A stretch of 9,037 nt of DNA from Methanosphaera sp. rholeuAM74 (GCA_003266075.1 MUZZ01000109.1:13526-22562), one strand, 5' to 3'. Numbered from the stretch's first letter, positions 1-7,314 are shown. A program made the numbers and translations. Notes: a model not told the origin generated them from the letters alone.

Positions 1-656
1 ACCAGCTTCTTGGCTGTTGCTACGAATATGTTTCCCGGGCCTACGATTTTGTCCACTCCGGGAATGCTTTGTGTGGAGTATGCCATTGCGGCTATTGCCT
101 GTGCTCCTCCTACCTTGTAGATTTGGGTTGCACCTGCGATGTATGCTGCTGCGAGTATTTCGTCGCTTATGTTTCCATTTTTGTCTGGTGGTGTGCAGCA
201 TATTACCTCGTTGACGCCGGCTATTTTTGCAGGAATCACAGTCATTAAAATAGAGGATGGATAAGCTGCTCTTCCACCGGGTATGTAGCATCCGACGCTG
301 TTTAGTGGACGTATTACTTGTCCTGCTGTTACTCCATCCCGGACTGTCATTGTCCAGTCGGATGGTATTTGTGCTTGGTGAAACTTTGCGATGTTTTCTG
401 CTGCTTGTTCCAGGGCACTTTTTAGTTTTGGGTCGATGTTTTTGATGCTTTCTTTTATTACCTCTGGTGGTACTTTTAATTCTGTAATGTCTGCTTTATC
501 AAACTTCAGGGTATACTCGTGTAATGCTTTGTCACCATTTTCTCGGACATTTCTTATTATGTCACTTACTGGTTCTATAACATCTGAGGAGTCCATTTGA
601 ATCCTCTGTGTATACTTTGGAAAGTCTTCTCTTTTTAATTCAACTGCTTCTAACAT
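1..656 (-). CDS. hisD: Histidinol dehydrogenase, N-terminal half (cut by window edge)
   Basis: HisD catalyses the last two steps of histidine biosynthesis, the NAD-dependent oxidation of L-histidinol to L-histidine through histidinal, in the cytoplasm. The minus strand reads open from an ATG at 656-654 to the left edge, giving 218 complete codons of a protein that is normally about 420-430 residues. Recognisable family segments are GCYIPGGRAAYPS, then KVGGAQAIAAMAYST, then VDKIVGPGNIFVATAKKL near the edge. The zinc-binding and catalytic His/Glu residues lie further along and are outside the window, so integrity of the gene cannot be judged. The start is supported by a Shine-Dalgarno-like GGTAGGA at 666-672, nine bases upstream, and by the usual short N-terminus of the family. 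It lies downstream of the thermosome gene on the same strand, but a 207-base gap with a probable terminator makes co-transcription unlikely. Identification is firm. Confidence 0.95.
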   Translation of the reverse strand, partial: MLEAVELKREDFPKYTQRIQMDSSDVIEPVSDIIRNVRENGDKALHEYTLKFDKADITELKVPPEVIKESIKNIDPKLKSALEQAAENIAKFHQAQIPSDWTMTVRDGVTAGQVIRPLNSVGCYIPGGRAAYPSSILMTVIPAKIAGVNEVICCTPPDKNGNISDEILAAAYIAGATQIYKVGGAQAIAAMAYSTQSIPGVDKIVGPGNIFVATAKKL

Positions 657-665
657 TTTAAAAAA

Positions 666-672
666 TCCTACC
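666..672 (-). promoter_or_regulatory. Shine-Dalgarno sequence of hisD
   Basis: Read on the minus strand the bases are GGTAGGA, with nine bases between them and the ATG at 656-654. The match to the anti-Shine-Dalgarno sequence is moderate. It supports the chosen hisD start, since no better upstream start exists in frame. Confidence 0.5.
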
Positions 673-761
673 ATCAATTAAATGATTATATTTTAATATT
701 TGTTAATAATAGATAATAAGTGTATCTGAAAAAGTAGTAGTTATGGATTATAAGTGTTTTA

Positions 762-809
762 GAAAAATAAGTTAAGAAATGTAAGATATGATTTATATCG
801 ATATCTTAC
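762..809 (-). terminator. Probable terminator of the thermosome gene
   Basis: A perfect 9-base inverted repeat (GTAAGATAT at 781-789, ATATCTTAC at 801-809) with an 11-base loop lies 55 bases past the thermosome stop codon. On the minus strand it runs into a T-rich stretch (about 780 down to 762, including TTATTTTTC). Archaeal transcription mainly stops at T-rich tracts, so the tract may matter more than the stem. It would separate the thermosome transcript from hisD. Confidence 0.5.
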
Positions 810-863
810 TTATACCTGCCCAATTATAATGTCGAATCAGACATCATCTGTAAGTGTTCGTGT

Positions 864-2471
864 TTACAGGTATGGGTTTGGTGTTCCAGGCATGTCTCCA
901 CCGACAGGTGTTTCAGGTTTGGAAGCTAAAACATCGTCGATACGCAGGATTTCGAGTGCTACTTCGGTTGCTGATTTGAGTATTGCTATCTTGTTGGATT
1001 CTGCTTCTAGAACTTGATCTTCCTTCATATCGGATACTTCGCCTTTTAGGACGTTGATTCCCATGTTGGTAGATTCTTTCTGTGCTGCCTTTAGTTCTGT
1101 CATGACGTCAATTGTGCTTAGTCCAGCGTTGGTTGATAGAGCTGCTGGTAGTTGTTCCATTGCCTTTGCAAATGCCTGTACTACTAACTGTTGTTTGTCA
1201 GTGAACTCGTTAGCATATGCTTTGAGGGCTTTGGATACTGCCATGTCTGTTGCTCCTCCTCCAGGTAGTGCCTTGTCGTTTTCTCTGACTTTGATTATTG
1301 TGCCTATGGCATTGTTTACTGCTTGTTCTAGGAGGTCGGTTATGTGTTTTGTACTTCCTCTGACGATTATGTTTAGTACTCCAGGGTTTTTACATTCCTC
1401 TACGAAGATGTATTCCCTGTCTTCGTATACTATTTTCTCGTATACGTGTCCTGCTTCACCTAGGTCGTCACTGGTTAGTTCCCGTATGTTGTTGACTATG
1501 TTTGCACCTGTGGCTTTTGATAGTCTTTCAAGGTCTCCTGATTTCACCCTTTTGGTTGTCATTATTCCTGCTTTGGTGAGATAGTGTTGTCCTAGGTCGC
1601 TAATTTTCTTGTTGTTGAAGAGTACGTTTGCTCCAGAGTCAACTAGTATTTGAACTTCCTCTTCTAGCATTTGTGCTTCTTTGTCAACGTATGCTTGGTA
1701 TTCACCAGGTGTTGTTAACTTAATTTTTGCTTGGTTTTGTAATTCTCTAGCATCTATTGGGTATTGTAGTAATGCTATTTTCGCATTTCTTATATCCCTA
1801 GGCATTTCAGATTCTACGACGTTCTTGTCAACCGTTACTGATTGAGTTATTTCCGTATCTTCTGTACCTTCTCCATGTATTTTACGGATTTTTATCATGT
1901 CACGGTCTATTTCACCGTTTTCTTCAACTTCGAGTAGTGCTTCGACAATCTTTGTTGCCATTGACCTGATGTTGCTAAATGATCCTTTTCCTGACATGGA
2001 TGTTTCTGCTATGTCAATTAGTTCTTCCTTGTTTGCTGGAATTGATATGTTCTCCATTGTTTGAACAGCTTTCTTTAAAGCACTTTCAAAACCTTTGACT
2101 ATTGTAGCTGTTGCTATGCCTTTTTCCAATAATTCTTCGGCTTGTTTTAATATTTCTCCGACTAGCACTACGGCTGTGGTTGTTCCATCACCATTGACTT
2201 CTCCCTGTTTTTTAGCCAGGTCTACGACCATTTTAGCTGCAGGATGTTCTGGTTCTGTTTCTTTCAGAATCGTGTAACCGTCGTTGGTGATTTTTACGTC
2301 ACCGATAGTGTTTATCAACATTTTATCCATTCCACGTGGACCTAATGTTGTCTTGAGTGCTTCGGATAATATTTTAGCTGCCATGATATTGTTTTTTGTA
2401 GCTTCACTACCAACAGTTCTTGTTGAACCATCTGCTAGGATGATTACTGGTTGTTGGTTATTCTGTACCAT
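864..2471 (-). CDS. Thermosome subunit (group II chaperonin), divergent
   Basis: A 535-residue subunit of the archaeal ATP-driven double-ring chaperonin, which encloses and folds cytosolic proteins. Length is typical (about 530-550). Equatorial ATPase segments lie at roughly 1-145 and 400-520, including LGPRGMDKML (43-52), ITNDG (61-65) and the phosphate-binding GDGTTT (94-99). The intermediate domain carries SGKG (160-163). The apical domain with its helical lid spans roughly 216-365, including DLGQHYL and LSKATGANIV. GGGA is at 404-407 and GINVLKGEVSDM at 471-482. Oddities: the catalytic Asp 17 residues before GGGA is Asn387; the usual NDGATIL reads NDGYTIL; the usual AENAGLDPID reads STNAGLSTID; and the C-terminus ends MPGTPNPYL instead of a Gly-Met-rich tail. 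The ATG start has an ideal GGAGG nine bases upstream. It is probably transcribed alone from the intergenic region to its right. Family assignment is certain; whether it is the main thermosome or an accessory paralogue is not decidable here. Confidence 0.96.
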   Translation of the reverse strand: MVQNNQQPVIILADGSTRTVGSEATKNNIMAAKILSEALKTTLGPRGMDKMLINTIGDVKITNDGYTILKETEPEHPAAKMVVDLAKKQGEVNGDGTTTAVVLVGEILKQAEELLEKGIATATIVKGFESALKKAVQTMENISIPANKEELIDIAETSMSGKGSFSNIRSMATKIVEALLEVEENGEIDRDMIKIRKIHGEGTEDTEITQSVTVDKNVVESEMPRDIRNAKIALLQYPIDARELQNQAKIKLTTPGEYQAYVDKEAQMLEEEVQILVDSGANVLFNNKKISDLGQHYLTKAGIMTTKRVKSGDLERLSKATGANIVNNIRELTSDDLGEAGHVYEKIVYEDREYIFVEECKNPGVLNIIVRGSTKHITDLLEQAVNNAIGTIIKVRENDKALPGGGATDMAVSKALKAYANEFTDKQQLVVQAFAKAMEQLPAALSTNAGLSTIDVMTELKAAQKESTNMGINVLKGEVSDMKEDQVLEAESNKIAILKSATEVALEILRIDDVLASKPETPVGGDMPGTPNPYL

Positions 2472-2480
2472 ATTTATTAT

Positions 2481-2485
2481 CCTCC
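2481..2485 (-). promoter_or_regulatory. Shine-Dalgarno sequence of the thermosome gene
   Basis: On the minus strand this reads GGAGG, nine bases before the ATG at 2471-2469. It is the strongest canonical ribosome binding site in the window, consistent with a highly translated chaperonin. Confidence 0.8.
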
Positions 2486-2573
2486 AATTTAGATATTATT
2501 ATTTAAATTCTATTTTAAGACTGATTAATTAAAGATTTAATGAATAATAATCTAAAAGCGTGTTTCATAGACT

Positions 2574-2586
2574 GATTATAAAAAAA
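2574..2586 (-). promoter_or_regulatory. Candidate TATA box of the thermosome gene
   Basis: The minus strand reads TTTTTTTATAATC, similar to an archaeal TATA box. Initiation would be expected about 25 bases downstream, near 2553, giving a leader of about 80 bases. A copy of TAATCAGTCT overlaps it and a second copy lies 51 bases downstream. The region is so AT-rich that chance matches are common. Confidence 0.3.
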
Positions 2587-2605
2587 TTTGATAATTAATA
2601 GAAAG

Positions 2606-2617
2606 TTATCATGATAA
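2606..2617. promoter_or_regulatory. 12-base palindrome TTATCATGATAA, possible operator
   Basis: The sequence equals its own reverse complement over 12 bases. It sits about 20 bases upstream (in thermosome sense) of the candidate thermosome TATA box and about 90 bases before the candidate adhesin TATA box, so a dimeric regulator bound here could affect either gene. No regulator family is recognised from the sequence. Confidence 0.3.
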
Positions 2618-2708
2618 TTTTTTTGAAATAAAAATTATTCTTTTCCAACTAGTTATATTGTTTGTAGTTACTATATAATAAAGGTATCTTTTATGACTAG
2701 GTTTGAAG

Positions 2709-2719
2709 TTATATAAATA
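2709..2719 (+). promoter_or_regulatory. Candidate TATA box of the adhesin-like gene
   Basis: TTATATAAATA is a good match to the archaeal TATA consensus. Transcription would begin near 2740, leaving an unusually long leader of about 245 bases before the start codon at 2985. A second TATA-like stretch, TATATAAT, is at 2673-2680, and a weaker one is at about 2840-2855. Which is used cannot be told from sequence. Confidence 0.4.
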
Positions 2720-2966
2720 CTTAATGGTATGACTGCTGATAAAAAGATAAAAGAAAAACCGTTTAAACACGCCGGATTATGAAGTTACGTCTTAAAAAAC
2801 GAGTGAATTATAGTGGGTGAATAACAAATGAAAGGTAGAAATAAATAATATAAACAACAAAACTAGAATCACATATTTGTATCCACGAATAAAACAAACT
2901 AGAAAAGCACGTCAAAAATAAAACAATTGACTGCGAAGATGACGAAAATAAATATGTGTTAAAAAC

Positions 2967-2972
2967 AGGTGA
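2967..2972 (+). promoter_or_regulatory. Shine-Dalgarno sequence of the adhesin-like gene
   Basis: AGGTGA matches the archaeal anti-Shine-Dalgarno, 12 bases before the ATG at 2985, slightly longer than usual. A nearer ATG at 2974 is only one base away and stops after four codons, so 2985 is the sensible start. Confidence 0.6.
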
Positions 2973-2984
2973 GATGAAAATTAG

Positions 2985-5825
2985 ATGATAAACAAGAAGA
3001 CACTCCTATTGATCTCATTAGTACTGATAACAATGCTTGGAATAACAGTTGTAAGTGCATCAGACAACAACGACACAACAATACAAGAAAGCACACACAC
3101 AACAGAAGTCCAGACAACAAGTACAGTAAATGAAGATAAAATAATGGAAGATACATATAATAATAAGCCGACAAAGGCAAAAAATAACATGAAAAAAGAA
3201 TTAACAAATGACAACATACTAAAAGACGGCCAAACAAACGTTGACCTAGAAGAAAGCGTTAATCAGGACGTATACCTCGCAGTACCACTGAACATATCCT
3301 ATGACATGGAAACCTCCTGTGTAATATATGTTAATGGAGAATCCTATCAATGTGACAATCTAAAAGCTGGTATCACATACACACCAACAACACTAGACAC
3401 ACTAAACATATACGCAGTAGGAGACGCATTCGGTACGACAAACACAATCACACGTGAAGTAAACGATGTAACCATCGACTTCAAGATAGATACAAGCGTA
3501 TTTGAGATAGATTACAATAAAAACGACATAATAAGCATAACAGGAAAACCTGAAATAAGTGCTGGTGGACAGACATACTACATCACACCAGGCAGTCAAA
3601 TAACAATCAATATTGACAACACAGCAAAAACCACATCAATACTTGATGATAACACCTTCACATACTCCCATAAAATCACTCAACTTCATGACTTCAACAT
3701 ATCAGCATCATATCTAAACAAGAACAGTGACAACTACACAGTTGACGTCTTCTTAGGAACAATAGAGGTTAGCCTGAACCAAGAATTTGCATTTGTGAAT
3801 GAAACAGTGTATGGAAGTGTTTACGCTCATAGAAGAGAAGTCCCCCTTTCAGGAACGGTAATACTAAAAGATAATGGAACCACATTAAAAATAAATGGTT
3901 CAATAATAACTTTTAAACTGACGAATGGTAGGGTAAACTTTAACTTCACGGCCAATCAAGGAACTCACAATATTAGTGCAACAACTTCAAATCCGAGAAT
4001 AGAAGGAGTTTACGAAGACTTCCAAGTAATACTGCCAACAATAACTATTGATAAAAATAGCCTACAAGACGTCTACGGTATAGGTGAAACTGTAAGTATA
4101 AGTGGCGTACTGCTATTTAATGGGGAGGCTTGTCCGGTCGGTAGTGAAGTGGTACTTCATGTTGGCCAAAGAAGCATACCAAGCACTATAACGAGTGATG
4201 ATGGAAGTTTCAACATAGGATTCACAACACAAGAGGATGACTGTCCCAAACAAGAAGTATATGTGAGCTTCATGAACTTCAACTCAGAGACAGTAAACAT
4301 AACCATTCTACCAGACATTGAAATAACAATAGACGATACTGTATACACGTCGACAGAATTTGTTAACGGTAATCCTGTGACCGTCGCAGCATACGTGACA
4401 CTGGATGGCGAAGCCGTGACAACAGATGACTACGTTAAATTCTATGTTAACGACCAGCCATACACCTCTGCTGTTACAAATATGGGTGATGGATACTACA
4501 GCATCACATTCGACCTGACAAGTCAGTTATATAACACCGAAGACCACGTGTTGAAAATTACAGCAGAAGCAGATGGGATGGTGAATGCCACCCAAGAGTT
4601 CACAATAGAATCGACGCCTACAATGTTGACTGTAGACGATATAGAAAGTGCAAGTATTAGACAAAGTATTGTTATCTCAGCGAAACTAACAGATGCCAAT
4701 GAAAACACGCTCACAAGCCAGGACGTGACATTCACATTCAATGATGTAACTGTACTAACCAACACAACCAATGAAAATGGTATGGTATACATAACATACA
4801 CGCCACAAAGTGTTGGGGATGTATCAGTCACTATTAATTATGATGGAAACGATAGCATGGGATATGCTCCAGCAGTAGCTGTCACGAAAACATTCAGCGT
4901 AAACAAGCTCAACACCACCATAACAGTAGCACCTGTTGAAGCATACCTAGGAGATCAGACCAGTATTACTGTTAACGTTGCAGATTCTGGCAATCAGAAA
5001 GTAAATGGTGGTAGCATCCAGTTATTCATCTATGGAAATGCTGTTATCGATGAGGCTACATTAAGTGATAGTGTGGAAGTTGTGGATGGAGTTGCAATGT
5101 TTACTTATACTATACCTACTTCATGGTTTGTAGCAGATAAGGATGTTAAAGTAATCTACAGTGGAAATGATATCTATAATAGTTCAAGAAATAGTGTTAA
5201 GGCTGTTATTAAGGTTAAAACCAGAGAAGCTAACCTTGTACTTACACAAGAAAACTATGCTAAACTTGGAGAAGTAGCCATGCTTAAAAGTAGTGTTACT
5301 AGTGTGGATGGAATGATTGATGGTGGATACGTTGTCTACAAGGTTAATGGTAAGGTTTTAAGGGATGAACATAATGTTATTGTTAAGTCATTAGTTGTAG
5401 ATGGAATTGCCACACTAAGTTATACTGTTAACTCCACTGTCGGTGTAAACATCACGGCAACATACACCAACAGCATATATGATAGGGCAAAATATAGTAT
5501 AACAGTCACACCAACAGTAGTTACTCCAGAAATAGTGTTTAACGATGTCAGGATGAACAATGAAACTCTGACAATAGATGCATCCATACTTGAGGGTGAT
5601 AACGAGCCAGTAACTGATAGTATCAGGTGTACCATCAAACTTAACGGTAAAACCATTAAAAATGGCTCAAAAGTAGCACAGTATTACACCGAGGACGGAA
5701 AGTTGAACATCACATACACTCTACCAGCAAAATACAGGAAGGGAAACTACACGGTAGAGGTAGTAACATATAAAACAAGCAGATATAACCAGTCAAAGGC
5801 TAATATAACCGTCAAAAACTATTAG
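2985..5825 (+). CDS. Secreted adhesin-like protein with tandem Ig-like domains
   Basis: A 946-residue cell-surface or secreted protein of the adhesin-like type abundant in gut Methanobacteriales, presumed to mediate contact with other cells or host material. The N-terminus is a clear Sec signal peptide: MINKK, a hydrophobic core (7-23), then probable cleavage after VSA near residue 25. A Thr/Asn-rich linker (26-95) follows. The rest is about nine beta-rich Ig-like units of roughly 90-105 residues. The clearest are 444-543, 546-640, 641-747, 748-844 and 845-946, resembling bacterial Ig-like group 3 domains (e.g. VSVTINYDGNDSMGYAPA, VKVIYSGNDIYNSSRNS). Many N-x-S/T sequons could be N-glycosylated. 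Five cysteines occur, with C112/C123 and C383/C420 as possible pairs. No C-terminal membrane helix, sorting motif or pseudomurein-binding repeat is visible. Start at ATG 2985 is supported by AGGTGA at 2967-2972 and by the signal peptide. Codon use shifts within about 5035-5440. The binding target is unknown. Confidence 0.9.
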   Translation: MINKKTLLLISLVLITMLGITVVSASDNNDTTIQESTHTTEVQTTSTVNEDKIMEDTYNNKPTKAKNNMKKELTNDNILKDGQTNVDLEESVNQDVYLAVPLNISYDMETSCVIYVNGESYQCDNLKAGITYTPTTLDTLNIYAVGDAFGTTNTITREVNDVTIDFKIDTSVFEIDYNKNDIISITGKPEISAGGQTYYITPGSQITINIDNTAKTTSILDDNTFTYSHKITQLHDFNISASYLNKNSDNYTVDVFLGTIEVSLNQEFAFVNETVYGSVYAHRREVPLSGTVILKDNGTTLKINGSIITFKLTNGRVNFNFTANQGTHNISATTSNPRIEGVYEDFQVILPTITIDKNSLQDVYGIGETVSISGVLLFNGEACPVGSEVVLHVGQRSIPSTITSDDGSFNIGFTTQEDDCPKQEVYVSFMNFNSETVNITILPDIEITIDDTVYTSTEFVNGNPVTVAAYVTLDGEAVTTDDYVKFYVNDQPYTSAVTNMGDGYYSITFDLTSQLYNTEDHVLKITAEADGMVNATQEFTIESTPTMLTVDDIESASIRQSIVISAKLTDANENTLTSQDVTFTFNDVTVLTNTTNENGMVYITYTPQSVGDVSVTINYDGNDSMGYAPAVAVTKTFSVNKLNTTITVAPVEAYLGDQTSITVNVADSGNQKVNGGSIQLFIYGNAVIDEATLSDSVEVVDGVAMFTYTIPTSWFVADKDVKVIYSGNDIYNSSRNSVKAVIKVKTREANLVLTQENYAKLGEVAMLKSSVTSVDGMIDGGYVVYKVNGKVLRDEHNVIVKSLVVDGIATLSYTVNSTVGVNITATYTNSIYDRAKYSITVTPTVVTPEIVFNDVRMNNETLTIDASILEGDNEPVTDSIRCTIKLNGKTIKNGSKVAQYYTEDGKLNITYTLPAKYRKGNYTVEVVTYKTSRYNQSKANITVKNY

Positions 5826-5826
5826 T

Positions 5827-5872
5827 TGGGATTGTAAGTCTGAATCCTGACATCCCATCTTCTTCTTTTTTT
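5827..5872 (+). terminator. Stem-loop plus T-run after the adhesin-like gene
   Basis: TGGGAT (5827-5832) pairs with ATCCCA (5852-5857), and a T-rich tract TTCTTCTTTTTTT ends at 5872. It starts two bases after the TAG stop codon, in the right position to end the adhesin transcript before the convergent cpgS gene. The stem is only six pairs, but the T-run alone suffices for many archaeal terminators. Confidence 0.55.
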
Positions 5873-5950
5873 GTTCAAAATTTCTAATTTAATTTATTTT
5901 TAAAATGGATTAGTTATGGGGGGGAGATAATATTACCTCTAGTTTTGTTT

Positions 5951-7309
5951 TTATTCATCGACAGCCTCGTGAACTATCCTCATTATTGACTTATCCAAAT
6001 CATATTCGTTGTTTACTGCTATTGGGATGTTGTCACAGTATACTACTTCTAGTTGCCGTTCTAGTGCGTCCTTTGTTGCAACATCTACTGCGGCTGCCTT
6101 TAATTCTGTTAGCATTGTATCTATATTGTCTATGTTTCGTTCTATGTCCTCCTGTAATAATGGTCTGTTGGAGAGGTTTGATGATATGTCTACCACGTTG
6201 CAGTTGAAGTTTTCTTCTAGGTACTTTTTGAGTAGTGGCTGTACTGTTTCTGGTGCTGTTGTTGCAAAGAGGATGTTTCTGCCGGTTATGTCTTCTACTG
6301 GTTGTGGTCTGAATATTGTTGGCACCACATCTGCTTCTGGGTTTATTTGATGTATCTTCTCTACTAGTGTGTCCAGTTTGTCCTGTGGACATATTTCTTC
6401 GTCACACATGGTTATTATGATTAAATCTGCTAGTTTTATCCTGTATGGTCCGAAGTACTCCGTCAGTGTTTCTATTGGCTGGTTTGCTCCTACGAGTACT
6501 ATTTGTTTGTCCGTCTTTATTGGTGGTATTGCTGATCCACTTCCCTCTATTGCTATCAGGTTACATCCTAGTTCGTTGGTCATCCTTGCTCCTTCGACCA
6601 TGTTTGTTATGTATACCTGTCCTGCCATTCCACCTGCACATCGTCTGCATCCCACGGTCATTACTCGACTCATTAATGCGTCCTCCCAGTGGTCTGATGC
6701 TGCATGGTAGCCCTTGTTGGATTGATCCATCAGGTATTGTGGTGTGAGCTTAATCTTATCTCCACGTACCACTTCCGGTGTTTCTGGTCCTCCTCTTCCC
6801 ATTGCCACTATGCATGGTGTGTACTTGTCTTCTTTGTTTATCAGTCTGGCTGTGTATGCTGATACTGCGGTTTTTCCTATGCGTTTTCCAGTTCCCAATA
6901 TCTTGTATGATGGGTTTTCAAGTACGTCTTCTTCTATTAGTGGCTTGAATTCAAAGTCTGCACCCTTGTATATTACGTTTTCCTGTATTACTGTTGTTGC
7001 TATCTGGAATCTTTTCTGGTAGTTTACGACTGGCTCGTCTGATAAGTCCATGACTATGTCTACGTCGTATTGTTTGATGTATTTTCTTATCAGTTCGTGG
7101 GGTATGACTTTATGGTCTTCTCCGAATGCTACTTCCTTGTCGAAAAACTCCTTTATTGATTCAACATTAGTATCTCTCAGTTTTTCTGTTCCTCCAATAA
7201 ATAGTAGCATCTCTACATTGTATCCATCAGATTCCAGTTTATCTATTGCTGATTTTGTTACTGGGAAGTAGTGTTCACCATCTACTAGGCATAATACTTT
7301 ATATTTCAA
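5951..7309 (-). CDS. cpgS: Cyclic 2,3-diphosphoglycerate synthetase
   Basis: This enzyme uses ATP to close 2,3-diphosphoglycerate into cyclic 2,3-diphosphoglycerate, a cytoplasmic solute and phosphate store of Methanobacteriales, also linked to protein thermostability in hyperthermophilic relatives. From the preferred start the protein has 452 residues, near the family's usual 460. N-terminal CLVDGEHYFPVT is characteristic. The P-loop-like GTGKRIGKT is at 139-147, followed by AMGRGGPETPEVVRGD, VGCRRCAGGMAGQVYITN and IEGSGSAIPPI. The reading frame extends to a TTG at 7324 (457 residues), but that start has no Shine-Dalgarno. The TTG at 7309-7307 has GGATGTGA, one mismatch from the ideal GGAGGTGA, at 7322-7315, so it is preferred; no ATG is available at this end. 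A TATA box at about 7360-7372 fits a leader of about 30 bases. It is a single-gene unit facing the adhesin-like gene. Identity is confident; the exact start is less so. Confidence 0.9.
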   Translation of the reverse strand: MKYKVLCLVDGEHYFPVTKSAIDKLESDGYNVEMLLFIGGTEKLRDTNVESIKEFFDKEVAFGEDHKVIPHELIRKYIKQYDVDIVMDLSDEPVVNYQKRFQIATTVIQENVIYKGADFEFKPLIEEDVLENPSYKILGTGKRIGKTAVSAYTARLINKEDKYTPCIVAMGRGGPETPEVVRGDKIKLTPQYLMDQSNKGYHAASDHWEDALMSRVMTVGCRRCAGGMAGQVYITNMVEGARMTNELGCNLIAIEGSGSAIPPIKTDKQIVLVGANQPIETLTEYFGPYRIKLADLIIITMCDEEICPQDKLDTLVEKIHQINPEADVVPTIFRPQPVEDITGRNILFATTAPETVQPLLKKYLEENFNCNVVDISSNLSNRPLLQEDIERNIDNIDTMLTELKAAAVDVATKDALERQLEVVYCDNIPIAVNNEYDLDKSIMRIVHEAVDE

Positions 7310-7314
7310 TGTAT

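Larger units (their letters stand above)
2472..2984. other. 513-base divergent intergenic region
   Basis: This AT-rich stretch separates the leftward thermosome gene from the rightward adhesin-like gene. No credible protein gene, tRNA or known RNA is visible. It contains TATA-like boxes for both directions, a perfect 12-base palindrome at 2606-2617, a 10-base direct repeat AGACTGATTA at 2518-2527 and 2569-2578, and a six-codon mini-ORF with its own Shine-Dalgarno at 2816-2848. Assignment of these elements to either promoter is inference. Confidence 0.7.

Noticed and set aside
848..869. Inverted repeat CTGTAA / TTACAG across the thermosome stop codon
   Set aside because: A six-base stem not followed by a T-run on the minus strand; the repeat at 781-809 is a better terminator.
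1054..1584. Plus-strand open frame of 176 codons opposite the thermosome gene
   Set aside because: It is antisense to a fully conserved chaperonin, has no ribosome binding site and its composition mirrors the complementary codons.
2558..2772. GCGTGTTT / AAACACGC inverted pair about 200 bases apart
   Set aside because: Eight-base arms at that distance are expected by chance and connect no obvious structure.
2729..2782. 17-codon frame just after the adhesin TATA box
   Set aside because: It has no Shine-Dalgarno and its start would lie upstream of the expected transcription start.
2974..2988. Four-codon frame (MKIR) whose TGA overlaps the adhesin start codon
   Set aside because: Its ATG is one base after the Shine-Dalgarno, too close to be used, so translational coupling is unlikely.
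6009..6747. Several overlapping plus-strand frames of about 100-113 codons opposite cpgS
   Set aside because: All are shadows of a conserved enzyme gene, rich in Ser/Val/Leu as expected from reading its complement.
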